Assembly (NCBI GenBank): GCA_037976565.1
Contig: CP137667.1
Span: 1,178,001 to 1,242,000 of the forward strand
DNA length: 64,000 nucleotides
Reading direction: 5' to 3'
Source of the DNA: Mesocentrotus franciscanus
Taxonomy: Eukaryota; Echinodermata; Echinoidea; Camarodonta; Strongylocentrotidae
The first letter of the stretch is position 1. Every line of letters begins with the position of its first letter. This document shows, in pieces, positions 47,401-57,748 of the stretch. Both the position numbers and the translations under genes were made by a program. The notes below the pieces were generated by a model, which worked only from the letters and a program-made list of their open reading frames with translations, had not been told where the DNA came from and did no database searches.

Positions 47401-48940
47401 ATACATACGTACATACATACATATATGTACAATGTAAATAAAGATGTATACACACACAAATCTTATGATTATTTTTTGGTAGACTCTACAGGAAAGTGAG
47501 ATTCGCCATCTGACTGAGCACAAAGTGATGTTCACAGTGAATACACGAGCCACTGACACGAATGAAGTGATATTACACTTTATCATGAAACAAAGCACAA
47601 CAAAGCAGCTCCTGGTTCCCATGCACTTAGAAGGTAAACAACATTAACTACAATCAAACCAACTTATAAATCCACAAATGTTTGCCATTCATTCCATCTG
47701 TTAGCGTCGGACATTTGCCAAATTTTGAAAGGTTTAGAGCATGTAGAAAATAATCAATGCATCATAGAAAACTGTTTATATTTTATTTTAAAATGTATCA
47801 CCAAAGGTGTTGAAACTTCATAACATTTGGTTGCAATGGTTACCTCCTGAATATAGAATAAATGAAATGTCCCTTGACATTGACGGATGAGATAGAAATG
47901 GGAATCTTGGCTTAGGCTCATTTTGTCTATTAAATCTGAAGTAACTGCCATTGGTATTTACTTTCAACGGCAGATTTTAGTCAAGGAAGTTGTTTCCCTC
48001 GTTCAATTGCATTTTAAACCATGCACAGCCTTCTGTTACAGATGTGCAAACTCTTTGTCATGGATGTACATTATGAGTCCTATGGGCAGACATTAACTTT
48101 TAAAAGCCCTGTCAATTTCCGCTTTAAGATAAAAACATGCCTACTGTGGGTTCTGTACTTTTGTGTTTAATTTATATTTTTCTTATTATTTACAAAAAAC
48201 ATGTGTAGAGAAAGCCAGTTTTTAATTGAAATAGATAACACAATCATAATAATTATGTAGATGCATGTACAGCACAGACAAATTCTGTAATCGCAAACCA
48301 AAGTAACGTAAACATAATTCTAGACTTTCAATCTCCATGCACGCACAATGAACCGGATCACTTAACGATGAAATCTCACCTACTGTTTGCTTTGTACTTT
48401 TTGTTTAATCTCAATATTTTTCTTACTATTTCTTTCCTCCAATTTTAAGAAAGAAGCTTAGTGGAGATGTAAGCATTTTGCTTACATTAATCAATACAAA
48501 TATATTAGATTTAAACTTTAACTCACCAAGATGAATTGCATTTTGATCGTTAGCAGATAACAAAAAATAATAATAACTATATGAGGTATTTAAATAAGAT
48601 TTACACATTGAAACATGATTATTTGTGTGATTGAATCGCAATCAAATTAATAATGCAAATGATTATAGAAACAATAACACAAACATAATGAATATATATG
48701 TTTACGATGTTAACATATTGTTCCACTCTTACAATCAGGAATAAACGAGACATCACTAGGAGACATAGTTTCCACATCCCCGAGTCCATCGCCATCTACA
48801 TCAGTCGCTATTCCTTTACAAGATGCAGCGGCAGCTGCCCGTTATTTTTCTACTGCTAGAGCCAGGTTAGAATTCCTTTCTAAATAGTAATAGTACTACT
48901 ACTAATAATAATAACAATTATAATAATAATAATAATAATG

Positions 48941-48991
<51 letters not shown>

Positions 48992-50114
48992 TTAATGGCT
49001 TTCTGATCTTTCTTGATCAAGATCTCAATAGTTGGGATAGGCCAAAACTTAGGGAATAATATTCCTTCGGGAAAATGTTCTTAGTTATCAACTATATGCC
49101 AGCGCAGATCAAAAATGTATAATCAAGAATTGTTTGCGTTCTGACACAACGGCTTTGCAATGTCTTTATCAACGCCAATTATGACTACAATTCAGATTTG
49201 TATTAAAAGGTGTATGAGTATATTCCCCTTAAGAAACCGAAAGGGAAATAAACATAGAATAGAATAAGATTAAAAGAATTTGAAGAAATTACGTCGTCCA
49301 TTTGGAGACGTAAATTTAACATTGTTGAGAACTCAGATTAACAACGCAAAAACACACCAATATGTAAAAGTTGGCCTTTAGATAAGGTTCAGCCCTCCCA
49401 AAAAAAATACAAATAATAGTGATAATAATAGACTAAACATTATGAATAAATAAATAAAAATGATTATAATACAATTTAATGTACAGATAAATTAATTGAT
49501 TAAAAAAAAATGTTTTACGAGGCTTCAAATATTCGAAGAGAGGATAGAAGTTGTAGCGAGGAAGCATTTGATATCCTAAATTCCTGGAGAGTGAATGCTC
49601 CAAAACCCTTGAGAGCTTACAGAGGGATATCGACCAAAAACGTAAAGAAAACTGAAATATAAATTGACGAAGTCTCCAATGACAACTCATGATCCTAGTG
49701 CTAGCTTTAACAAATGCATTATCAGAATACTTGTACCTAAATTAATGAAGAGCTGCTCATGAAAACTATGACTATCCGACTTGACGAAAATTCAGATTGG
49801 GTTTAGAAATACTGTACATAATTGTTTCCTTTTTATTTAAATCCTTGTTGTATAGTGTCGCGCTATCAGATGGAAAACTGGATACTCTTGCAGACCACGT
49901 CCCACACGATAAATACCATCACCTGTCCTACAGACTCGATATCAAGTACAACAGGGCATCAACTATTCTGCACTCGCTCGGTTGCAACTATCAGAAAGCG
50001 ACGAGAGAGTGTCTTTCTATGTGGAAAAACAAGACAGGCGGAAGCTTCACCGAGCTGAAGGAGATTTTTAATGATGCTGAATTAGGTGGTGTATGGATGG
50101 AACATATGAACTAG
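41198..50114 (+). CDS. Death-ZU5-UPA-Death protein gene
   Basis: Ten exons total 1800 bases: 41198-41495, 42001-42174, 42411-42475, 43473-43563, 44765-45049, 45579-45814, 46613-46726, 47483-47633, 48739-48865 and 49856-50114. Every junction agrees in phase, giving 599 residues. Residues ~1-95 form a death domain, ~212-320 a ZU5 domain, ~320-475 a UPA domain and ~515-599 a second death domain, with Ser/Pro/Ala-rich linkers at ~100-200 and ~475-510. ZU5-UPA-death is the core of PIDD, UNC5 and ankyrins; an added N-terminal death domain is unusual. There is no signal peptide or membrane helix, so it should be cytosolic, acting through death-fold assembly. An HFS motif (334-336) suggests self-cleavage. 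Domain calls are by eye. Confidence 0.85.
42001..42174 (+). CDS. exon 2: linker
   Basis: A 174-bp exon, acceptor ATTATTACAG and donor GTAGGA, phase 1 to 1. It encodes NPNSPHLKETDHSKEVATAL and a Ser/Lys/Gly-rich stretch with no recognised domain. Confidence 0.75.
42411..42475 (+). CDS. exon 3: linker
   Basis: A 65-bp exon, acceptor TTTCTTTTAG and donor GTGAGT, phase 1 to 0, encoding SHMNTTEHYVKETRTIVKPN then E. Confidence 0.72.
43473..43563 (+). CDS. exon 4: linker before ZU5
   Basis: Acceptor ATTTCTCCGTAG; VPLSKIWSEGRSIAIHYNNV then ETDKIVSRVG. Two donors are possible: CGG|GTAGGA at 43557 (phase 0) or GAG|GTGTAA at 43564 (phase 1). Only the second joins exon 5 without a stop, so 43563 is chosen. 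Confidence 0.62.
43846..43930. repeat. AATGTCAGAGGTAA tandem repeat
   Basis: Five or six imperfect copies of a 16-18 base unit (GTAAAAATGTCAGAG) in intron 4 of the Death/ZU5 gene. Confidence 0.65.
44765..45049 (+). CDS. exon 5: ZU5 domain, first part
   Basis: A 285-bp exon, phase 1 to 1, acceptor TCTTTCAG. GTVMIRLEKYGIEVKIPPNE then SFGLRMSPSSNVTFDNPVTV and MPHCGIF give the typical ZU5 order: G...L...G..L.IPP, then L.P....F..PV.V..PHC. Confidence 0.85.
45239..45310. repeat. A-rich/AAAT microsatellite
   Basis: A C run, poly(A) and then (AAAT)n in intron 5 of the Death/ZU5 gene. It may be the tail of a retroposed element. Confidence 0.7.
45579..45814 (+). CDS. exon 6: ZU5 end, HFS motif, UPA start
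   Basis: A 236-bp exon, phase 1 to 0. SGSFTAIHSTNGSPRCVVRH, then VYIDHFSEIWIVALL. HFS (45665-45673) lies in the last ZU5 strands, where PIDD and NLRP1 types cut between Phe and Ser. The rest (CTPYIPVSTPRNAEHVLFVH) opens the UPA domain. Confidence 0.82.
45968..46190 (+). mobile_element. tRNA-derived SINE
   Basis: The head GGTGGTATAGTTGGCCAAGA carries a pol III A box and GGGAGTTCGAATCAC a B box. It is followed by TCTCCACCCAGATGTAAATG and GGTACCTGGCAATG, a body shared by many deuterostome SINEs. It lies in intron 6. Confidence 0.65.
46613..46726 (+). CDS. exon 7: UPA domain
   Basis: Acceptor TTTTCAAG; EHRGYKAPLDGEQFLVKWRS then GGLRITCKESTPMEDEVM. The donor is ATG|GTAACA (or GAG|GTCATG six bases earlier); both keep phase 0. 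Confidence 0.72.
47483..47633 (+). CDS. exon 8: UPA domain end
   Basis: A 151-bp exon, acceptor TTTTTTGGTAG and donor GTAAAC, phase 0 to 1. TLQESEIRHLTEHKVMFTVN then EVILHFIMKQSTTKQLLVPM is the beta-rich end of a UPA domain. Confidence 0.8.
48739..48865 (+). CDS. exon 9: Ser/Pro/Ala linker
   Basis: A 127-bp exon, phase 1 to 2. INETSLGDIVSTSPSPSPST then an Ala-rich tail lead into the second death domain. It is probably flexible. Confidence 0.75.
48889..48995. repeat. TAA trinucleotide repeat
   Basis: A long (AAT)n run with few interruptions in the last intron of the Death/ZU5 gene. Confidence 0.85.
49856..50114 (+). CDS. exon 10: C-terminal death domain and stop
   Basis: Phase 2 start after TTGTATAG. 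VALSDGKLDTLADHVPHDKY, then YRLDIKYNRASTILHSLGCN, MWKNKTGG and LKEIFNDAELGGVWMEHMN, ending with TAG. It has the death-domain L...L.....W..L pattern. Confidence 0.85.
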
Positions 50115-50124
50115 ATCTGATGTA

Positions 50125-50130
50125 AATAAA
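50125..50130 (+). terminator. polyadenylation signal AATAAA
   Basis: AATAAA lies 11 bases after the stop codon, giving a very short 3' UTR that ends before the satellite array. Confidence 0.65.
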
Positions 50131-50259
50131 ATATTTGATAGCTTTTCACCGTCCTAAATTCTGCATAAAGACAGCTTACAATTGCACTATAATTAAGAAA
50201 TTAGACAAATATATCGTAATACTTGGAAAGCTGTCAATGGAGTGTTAGGAAACCGAAAT

Positions 50260-53200
50260 ACAATTAATAACTACTGACCATCAGATAATCATAGGCCTAA
50301 ATGTTTTAACAACGACTGACCATCAGAAAACCATTGCCCTAAATACATTTAATAACTACTGACCATCAGATAACCATTGCATTAAATACATTTAATAACT
50401 ACTGGCCATCAGATAATCATAGGCCTTAATACATTTAATAACTACTGGCCATCAGATAACCATAGGTCTAAATACATTTAATAACTACTGACCATCAAAT
50501 AATCATAGGCCTAAATACATTTAATAACTACTGACCATCAGATAACCATTGCATTAAATACATTTAATAACTACTGGCCATCAGATAATCATAGGCCTAA
50601 ATACATTTAATAACTACTGGCCATCAGATAACCATTGCATTAAATACATTTAATAACTACTGGCCATCAGATAACCATAGGCCTTAATACATTTAATAAC
50701 TACTGGCCATCAGATAACCATAGGCCTAAATACATTTAATAACTACTGACCATCAGATAACCATTGCATTAAATACAGTTAATAACTACTGGCCATCAGA
50801 TAATCATAGGCCTTAATACATTTAATAACTACTACCATCAAATAACCATAGGCCTTAATACATTTAATAACTACTGGCCATCAGATAATCATAGGCCTTA
50901 ATACATTTAATAACTACTGACCATCAAATAATCATAGGCCTTAATACATTTAATAACTACTGGCCATCAGATAACCATAGGCCTTAATACATTTAATAAC
51001 TACTGACCATTAAATAATCATAGGCCTTAATACATTTAATAACTACTGGCCATCAGATAACCATAAGCCTAAATACATTTAATAACTACTGGCCATCAGA
51101 TAATCATAGGCCTTAATACATTTAATAACTACTGGCCATCAGATAACCATAGGCCTTAATACATTTAATAACTACTGACCATCAAATAATCATAGGCCTA
51201 AATACATTTAATAACTACTGGCCATCAGATAATCATAGGCCTAAATACATTTAATAACTACTGGCCATCAGATAACCATAGGCCTTAATACATTTAATTA
51301 CTACTGGCCATCAGATAACCATAGGCCTAAATACATTTAATAACTACTGGCCATCAGATAATCATAGGCCTTAATACATTTAATAACTACTGGCCATCAG
51401 ATAACCATAGGCCTAAATACATTTAATAACTACTGACCATCAAATAATCATAGGCCTAAATACATTTGATAACAACTGAACATCAGACAATCATTGGCAT
51501 TATAAAAATTCAATTATTACTGGCCATTAGATAATCCTGGGCCTAAATACATTAAATGACTATATACTGAACATCAGATAATCATTGCCCTAAATACATT
51601 TAATAACTACTGGCCATCAGATAACCATTGCCCTAAATACATTTAATAACTACTGGCCATCAGGTAATCATTGCCCTAAATAAATTTAATAACTACTGAC
51701 CATCAGATAATCATTGGCCTAAATACATTTAATAACTTTTGGCCATGAGATAATCATAGGCCTTAGTACATTTGATAACTACTGGCCATCAGATAACCAT
51801 TGCCCTAAATACATTTAATATCTACTGGCCATCAGATAATCTTTGCCCTAAATAAATTTAATAACTACTGACCATCAGATAATCAATGCCGTAAATACAT
51901 TTAATAACTACTGACCATCAGATAATCATTGCCGTAAATACATTTAATAACTACTGGCCATCAGATAATCATAGGCCTTAATACATTTAATAACTACTGA
52001 CCATCAAATAATCATAGGCCTAAATACATTTAATAACTACTGGCCATCAGATAATCATAGGCCTAAATACATTTAATAACTACTGGCCATCAGATAACCA
52101 TAGGCCTTAATACATTTAATAACTACTGGCCATCAAATAACCATAGGCCCAAATACATTTAATAACTACTGACCATCAAATAATCATAGGCCTAAATACA
52201 TTGAATAACTACTGGCCATCAGATAATCATAGGCCTTAATACATTTAATAACTACTGGCCATCAGATAATCATAGGCCTTAATACATTTAATAACTACTG
52301 ACCATCAAATAACCATAGGCCTTTAATAATACATTTAATAACTACTACCATCAGATAATCATAGGCCTTAATACATTTAATAACTACTGGCCATCAGATA
52401 ACCATAGGCCTTAATACATTTAATAACTACTGGCCATCAGATAACCATAGGCCTTAATACATTTAATAACTACTGGCCATCAGATAACCATAGGCCTAAA
52501 TTCATTTAATAACTACAGACCATCAAATAATCATAGGCCTTAATTCATTTGATAACAACTGAACATCAGAAAATCATTGGCATTATAAAAATTAAATTAT
52601 TACTGGCCATTAGATAATCCTGGGCCTAAATACATTTAATGACTATATACTGAACATCAGATAATCATTGCCCTAAATACATTTAATAACTACTGGCCAT
52701 CAGATAACCATTGCCCTAAATACATTTAATAACTACTGGCCATCAGGTAATCATTGCCCTAAATAAATTTAATAACTACTGACCATCAGATAATCATTGG
52801 CCTAAATACATTTAATAACTTTTGGCCATCAGATAATTATAGGCCTTAGTACATTTGATAACTAATGGCCATCAGATAACCATTGCCCTAAATACATTTA
52901 ATAACTACTGGCCATCAGATAATCATTGCCCTAAATAAATTTAATAACTACTGACCATCAGAAAATCATTTCCCTAAATACATTTAATAACTACTAGCCA
53001 TCAGCTAATCATTGGCATTAATAAATTCCATTATTACTGGCCATCAGATAATCATTGGCATTAATACATTCATAACTACTGACCATCATATAATCATGGG
53101 CCTAAATACATTTAATAACTTTTGGCCTTCAGATAATCATAGGCCTTAGTACATTTGATAACTACTGGCCATCAGATAACCATAGGCCTAAATACATTTA

Positions 53201-53672
53201 ATAACTTTTGGCCTTCAGATAACCATAGGCCTTAATACATTTAATAACTACTGACCATTAAATAATCATAGGCCTAAATACATTTAATAACTACTGGCCA
53301 TCAGATAATCACAGGCCTTAGTACATTCAATAACTACTGGCCATCAGATAATCATAGGCCTTAGTACATTTGATAACTACTGGCCATCAGACAATCATAG
53401 GCCTAAATACATTTAATAACTACTGGCCATCAGATAATCACAGGCCTTAGTACATTTAATAACTACTGGCCATCATATATCAATAGGCCTAGATACATTT
53501 AATAACTATTGACCATCAGACAATCATAGGCCTAAATACATTTAATAACTACTAACCGTCAGATAATCATGGGCCTAAATACATGTAATAACTACTGGCC
53601 ATCAGATAATCATAGGCCTAAATACATTTGATAACAGCTGAACATCAGATAATCGTCAGCATTAAAATTCAA
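50260..53672. repeat. 43-bp satellite array with higher-order repeat
   Basis: About 79 copies of a 43-bp unit containing ACATTTAATAACTACTGGCC then ATCAGATAATCATAGGCCT. Variants (GGCCT vs TTGCCC, GGCC vs GACC) are not random. A rare variant with GATAACAACTGAACATCAGA and a shifted spacer occurs at 51468 and 52551, and AACTTTTGGCC at 51735 and 52818, both 1083 bp apart (~25 units). Confidence 0.92.
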
Positions 53673-54279
53673 TAACACATATGGCGAACCCCTTACCATG
53701 CCCTAATTTTAGTGTATTCCTTGATGAAAAGAAGTAATGCATTAATTTCACGTTGTTGTGTTTTTTATCACATGTAAGAATATTGAAAGTATATTTAATG
53801 GATTAATGGGTTTTATTAAATACTTGCAATAGTTAAGGATTGTTATTTAACAACATTTTTACCAATTTGTATATATTCATATGGATTTTTATTTTTATTT
53901 TAGTAGAATAAATTAAGTTTTAAGTTGAATACGAATGAACATGTAATACAGATAATATACACTATAATCTAATCCTTTTCAAATGTTCTTTATCAGCACG
54001 GTTATCACCGCTAATTATAAACATTTTGAGTGCACGATGAACAGTATAATAGACTGCGTAGGGAATAGCAAAATAGAAACGTAAGGGGATGAAATACAGA
54101 GGCAAAAGAAAAAAAATAATTGCACATTTAATGTTTAAAGCTATTAAACAGGTCGGCCCGTCTAGTATATCTAATATTTTCAACTTTCGTGAAACAAAGT
54201 AGGCTTACAATACCACTGCTGGTAATACACATATCAGATTACCCAAACCTTAAAGATGAATCATAGTAAACGTCAACTA
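53673..54279. other. no gene recognised
   Basis: AT-rich sequence after the satellite. The minus-strand frame at 53962-54183 has no family resemblance. Confidence 0.35.
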
Positions 54280-54690
54280 TCATACGGAGAATGACCATTG
54301 TATTTGGATTTCTTATATCATCATATCTTCGTGCGTAAGTCTGCACATGTTGAATGTACAATGTAGTTAGGTCTCGTATATGACATCTTTATGTTGAGTT
54401 TGTTAGATTTGTGTCCATAATCTGCACATGTTGAATGTCTAGTGTATGTAGATTTCGTATAATATCATATCGCGATGATGAGTTTAGATTTGTGAACATA
54501 AATCTGCACATTATAATAGTGAATGGCCATTGTATTTACATTTAATATTATATCATACTGAGATTGGATTATTATGCATAAGTCTGCACATCATAATGGT
54601 GAATGTCCAATGTTTATACATTTTATACGATATCATACTGATTAATTTTTGTGCATAATTCTGCACATTTGTCCGTATTGTTTCCATTGT
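54280..54690. repeat. degenerate ~105-bp tandem repeat
   Basis: Four to five copies of a unit with GCATAAGTCTGCACAT, GAATGTCNA, a TGTATTTA/ATTT block and ATATCATA recur at ~100-115 base spacing. Weaker copies seem to continue at 55180-55720. Confidence 0.55.
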
Positions 54691-54954
54691 ATCTTTTTCA
54701 ATTATAACGCATTTTCGTTCTAGGCACTGCACAATTCAATCATTTATTCCTCCTTTATTTTATATTTGATTGATTCTAAATTGCCCAGAGTACCAAAGTC
54801 TGCAAAAAAAAACTATGATTCTGAACTTCCATCGTGAATTGGATGTGACAGTGCTTTTAGGGCTGCACATGTTTAAGCGAAATCTTTAATGTAAATATTT
54901 TTTGTTCCACCTTTTTAAATTGCATATCCTTTTCCGACATCAAAAGGCACCAAA

Positions 54955-55160
54955 GCCTCTTAAAGGATGTGTTGGAGGGAAGAGTGGAAGGAACTAGACC
55001 AAGAGGGAGACCCAGAATCAACTGGGAAGAGAATGTCAAGAACTGGAGTGGACTAAAACTGTAAGAGTGCACCAGAATGGCAGAAGATAGAGTAAAATGG
55101 AGAGATGTTGCAACCAACCTCCGAACCGGGAGAAGATACTTATATAGATAGATAGATAGT
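54955..55160 (+). mobile_element. LINE 3' tail with GATA repeat end
   Basis: Plus-strand frames give VEGTRPRGRPRINWEENVKN, WSGLKL, then CTRMAEDRVKWRDVATNLRT. This is the usual C-terminal patch (GR...W...... W.........R..W) of endonuclease-type LINE polymerases. It ends with ATAGATAGATAGATAG. It is 5'-truncated with one stop. Confidence 0.6.
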
Positions 55161-55819
55161 AGGCCTTTTAAAATTTGATGTGAATCCATAATCCTGTACA
55201 AAAATGAATATTAAATGTCTGTAGACTGTTGTGCGTATAATCAGGACACACTTTTTCAGAATAACGCAAGAGTGCATACATGTAAGTCTACATATTTATT
55301 TGACTCAGGACTCTACAAGATATGACGCGGCAAAACCGCGGATTTTCTTTTAATGTGACATATAGTGTAATACACTTCACATTTCTATGTATCTTATAAC
55401 ACAGAATTCAGTGAATACGTGCAAGTTCTTTGTTGCACGCAGTTGCCATTCATTTACACGAAAAAAATACGCGCCATATCTGACCGAGCCGTTAATGCTG
55501 TAAAGAGAATATACTCCATATCATATCCAACTGTTTGAATTACATTTTAGTTCATTAGTCAGTAATGATTCCTTAATAAATTTTTCTTGTAAATGTCCTC
55601 CCATTCGATGTAAATTTGGTATTCCCGTGCGTATAACTCGACATATTTTTATGATGAATGTCTAATATAAATGCTTCATTTGATATCATATTTCACTGTT
55701 AACATCAGATATGAGTCCATGAATTAGCAATTAATTGAAATGAGTTGACATTTTCATCTGACTATTTTTACCAAGTTTGCTTTATCAGTTGCGCAATTGT
55801 TTTGTTTTGCATTAGATTT

Positions 55820-56872
55820 GGCTTATGCTAAACACTCAGGTCAGGGCTTGTTGGGCCATTTTTTTAATGATGTCTTCAAATCGGCCCTACACGTTGGTAA
55901 AATCTTATCTTAAATTAGCGACTGTTTTTAACCATTTTTCAATGGGGGTGCGTGGGGAAATCTACTTAAAGAAGTTCGAAGTTGCGATTTTTTGTTTAAT
56001 GATAGACAAAAAAGGAAGACAAGAATTAAGGCTGACATTAGGAAAGACAAAATACTAGGTGGATAAAGTGGATTTTAGAGAAAGTGTAATAGAGCCTACT
56101 ACAAGGGAATAGGATAGGCCTATTAATAGGATGGAAACAGGGAAGAATGGAAAGAGTGAGAAGATGAATTGTGGGAAATTAAGAACAAATTATAGAAGAA
56201 AACGGAAAAGAGAGAACTGATACAGAAACAGATTATATTATAGGCCTAATGGAAAACTGTGGTAGAATGCACCAGAAGAATTAACAATTAACATAAAGAT
56301 GGGAAAGACGAATTGCAGAAAAAGAATTACATTTTAGGCCTATAAAAGAAAACAGGAATGAAGGGGGGAAATGAAGGGAGAGAAATAATTAAAGATGTAG
56401 AAGAACGATTAAAAAAAATGGCATTAAAAAAACATAAGATGATAGGGGAAACCAACAAAGAATATTGTAATGATGGAATTTAAAAAAAATGAAGAATGAA
56501 TGAAAGGACAAAAATTAATGCAAAACAGAGAAACTACGACAGAGGGCAGAAATGCGATTAAAAAGTTATAGCAGAAGGAGTTCAGGGAATGGATGGTAGA
56601 AGGATCAAAGATAAAGATATACATAAATAAAGGACGATAAAAGAGGTGAAAGGAGGACAAAATGCGAGGGATGTAACGAAAGGAATAAAGAAAGATTAAA
56701 ATGATAAACGATACATATAGACCCTTCTATTGTCGATAATTTCAAATCTCTTCTTCAATAAATTGTCCCCCTCCTAAAGCCGATTTGAAGACAGCATTGG
56801 AAAAAAATGGCCCAGCTAGCCGTGACCCGAGTGTTTTCCAGCGCACCGCGGTCCGAGTGTTTAGCATAAGCC
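55820..56872. mobile_element. 1053-bp hAT-type non-autonomous transposon
   Basis: The ends are GGCTTATGCTAAACACTC and its inverse, with further inverted similarity (TTGGGCCATTTTTTT, GTCTTCAAATCGGC). TTAGATTT is duplicated exactly at 55812-55819 and 56873-56880. The interior (about 56050-56700) is strikingly purine-rich on the plus strand and encodes no transposase. Confidence 0.82.
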
Positions 56873-57327
56873 TTAGATTTCACCTTCATGATGTTGATGT
56901 CATGTTTAATGATACGATTTCATGTTGAAAATGATAACTTATATGATAAGGATTATTGTGTTACTGTAATACCTCTATCAATTTGTATAAACTTGTTAAA
57001 ATTACTGAATATTTGAAGGGCATGAACGATAGTATTTACACTTGCGTAGGAACTGCTCCCGCCCCCTCCACTTGTTATGGATGAACACCCCTTATTTTGT
57101 GCATTTTTTAAATTCTAGATATCAGATAAATTTCTAGCATTATGCCTGACATAATTTGACACTGGCATAATTTAAGCATAATTCTTCATCGAAAATAATA
57201 TCGCTAGTGATATTCGTTTGTCTCGCAATGTGGTCAATAAGGAATCTAAAAGATCTCGACGTTTCGTGCGCCGCTGCAACACTTCGTCAGCTGATAAAAA
57301 CTAATGTAAGCAAGGGTGTTTTATACT

Positions 57328-57748
57328 CTACGGGAGGACCGTCGCTAATGAGGTCACCGTCCTGCTCGACTTTGGCTGTGTGAGTTTATCAAATTTCGTT
57401 TGTTGTCTCATCTTACATTTCATGAAGACATCTCGGTAGATGTCTTCATTAACCTTCAATATCTCATCGCTATGCTGGGGGACTAATTTCGATATGACTT
57501 CAGTCTTCAAAGTTTCATATTCGGTCTTGGCCGAGCCAAGAGTGCGTCTGGTTAGGAAAATCCGTTCGTTTTGGAAACGACGGGATGCCGTTTCAGCTGC
57601 CTTCTTTGCCCCCATGGTGCGCATCGGGGGTTTAATCCGTAGGTCATTGGGGACCACGGATGCTTTAATGCAACGAACCAAAAAGGTTAAGTGGTTGGTG
57701 AACCGGGCCACCTTCTTGCTACATGGCCACTTTGAATCAACAAATTGA
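57328..57748 (-). pseudogene. Penelope-like retroelement N-terminal fragment
   Basis: The minus frame reads ARFTNHLTFLVRCIKASVVP, NDLRIKPPMRTMGAKKAAET and later KFDKLTQPKSSRT, similar to the basic N-terminal region before the RT of Penelope-like elements. No RT or GIY-YIG domain follows. Next to it (57250-57290, minus strand) is GCTGACGAAG..GCACGAAACG, like the core words of the hammerhead motifs these elements carry. The family call is tentative. Confidence 0.4.

Noticed and set aside
50260..53672. Possible CRISPR-like array
   Set aside because: Units are contiguous with no unique spacers, and the context is a eukaryotic gene. It is a satellite.
57440..57748. 102-codon plus-strand frame
   Set aside because: It is the shadow of the better-supported minus-strand Penelope-like fragment.
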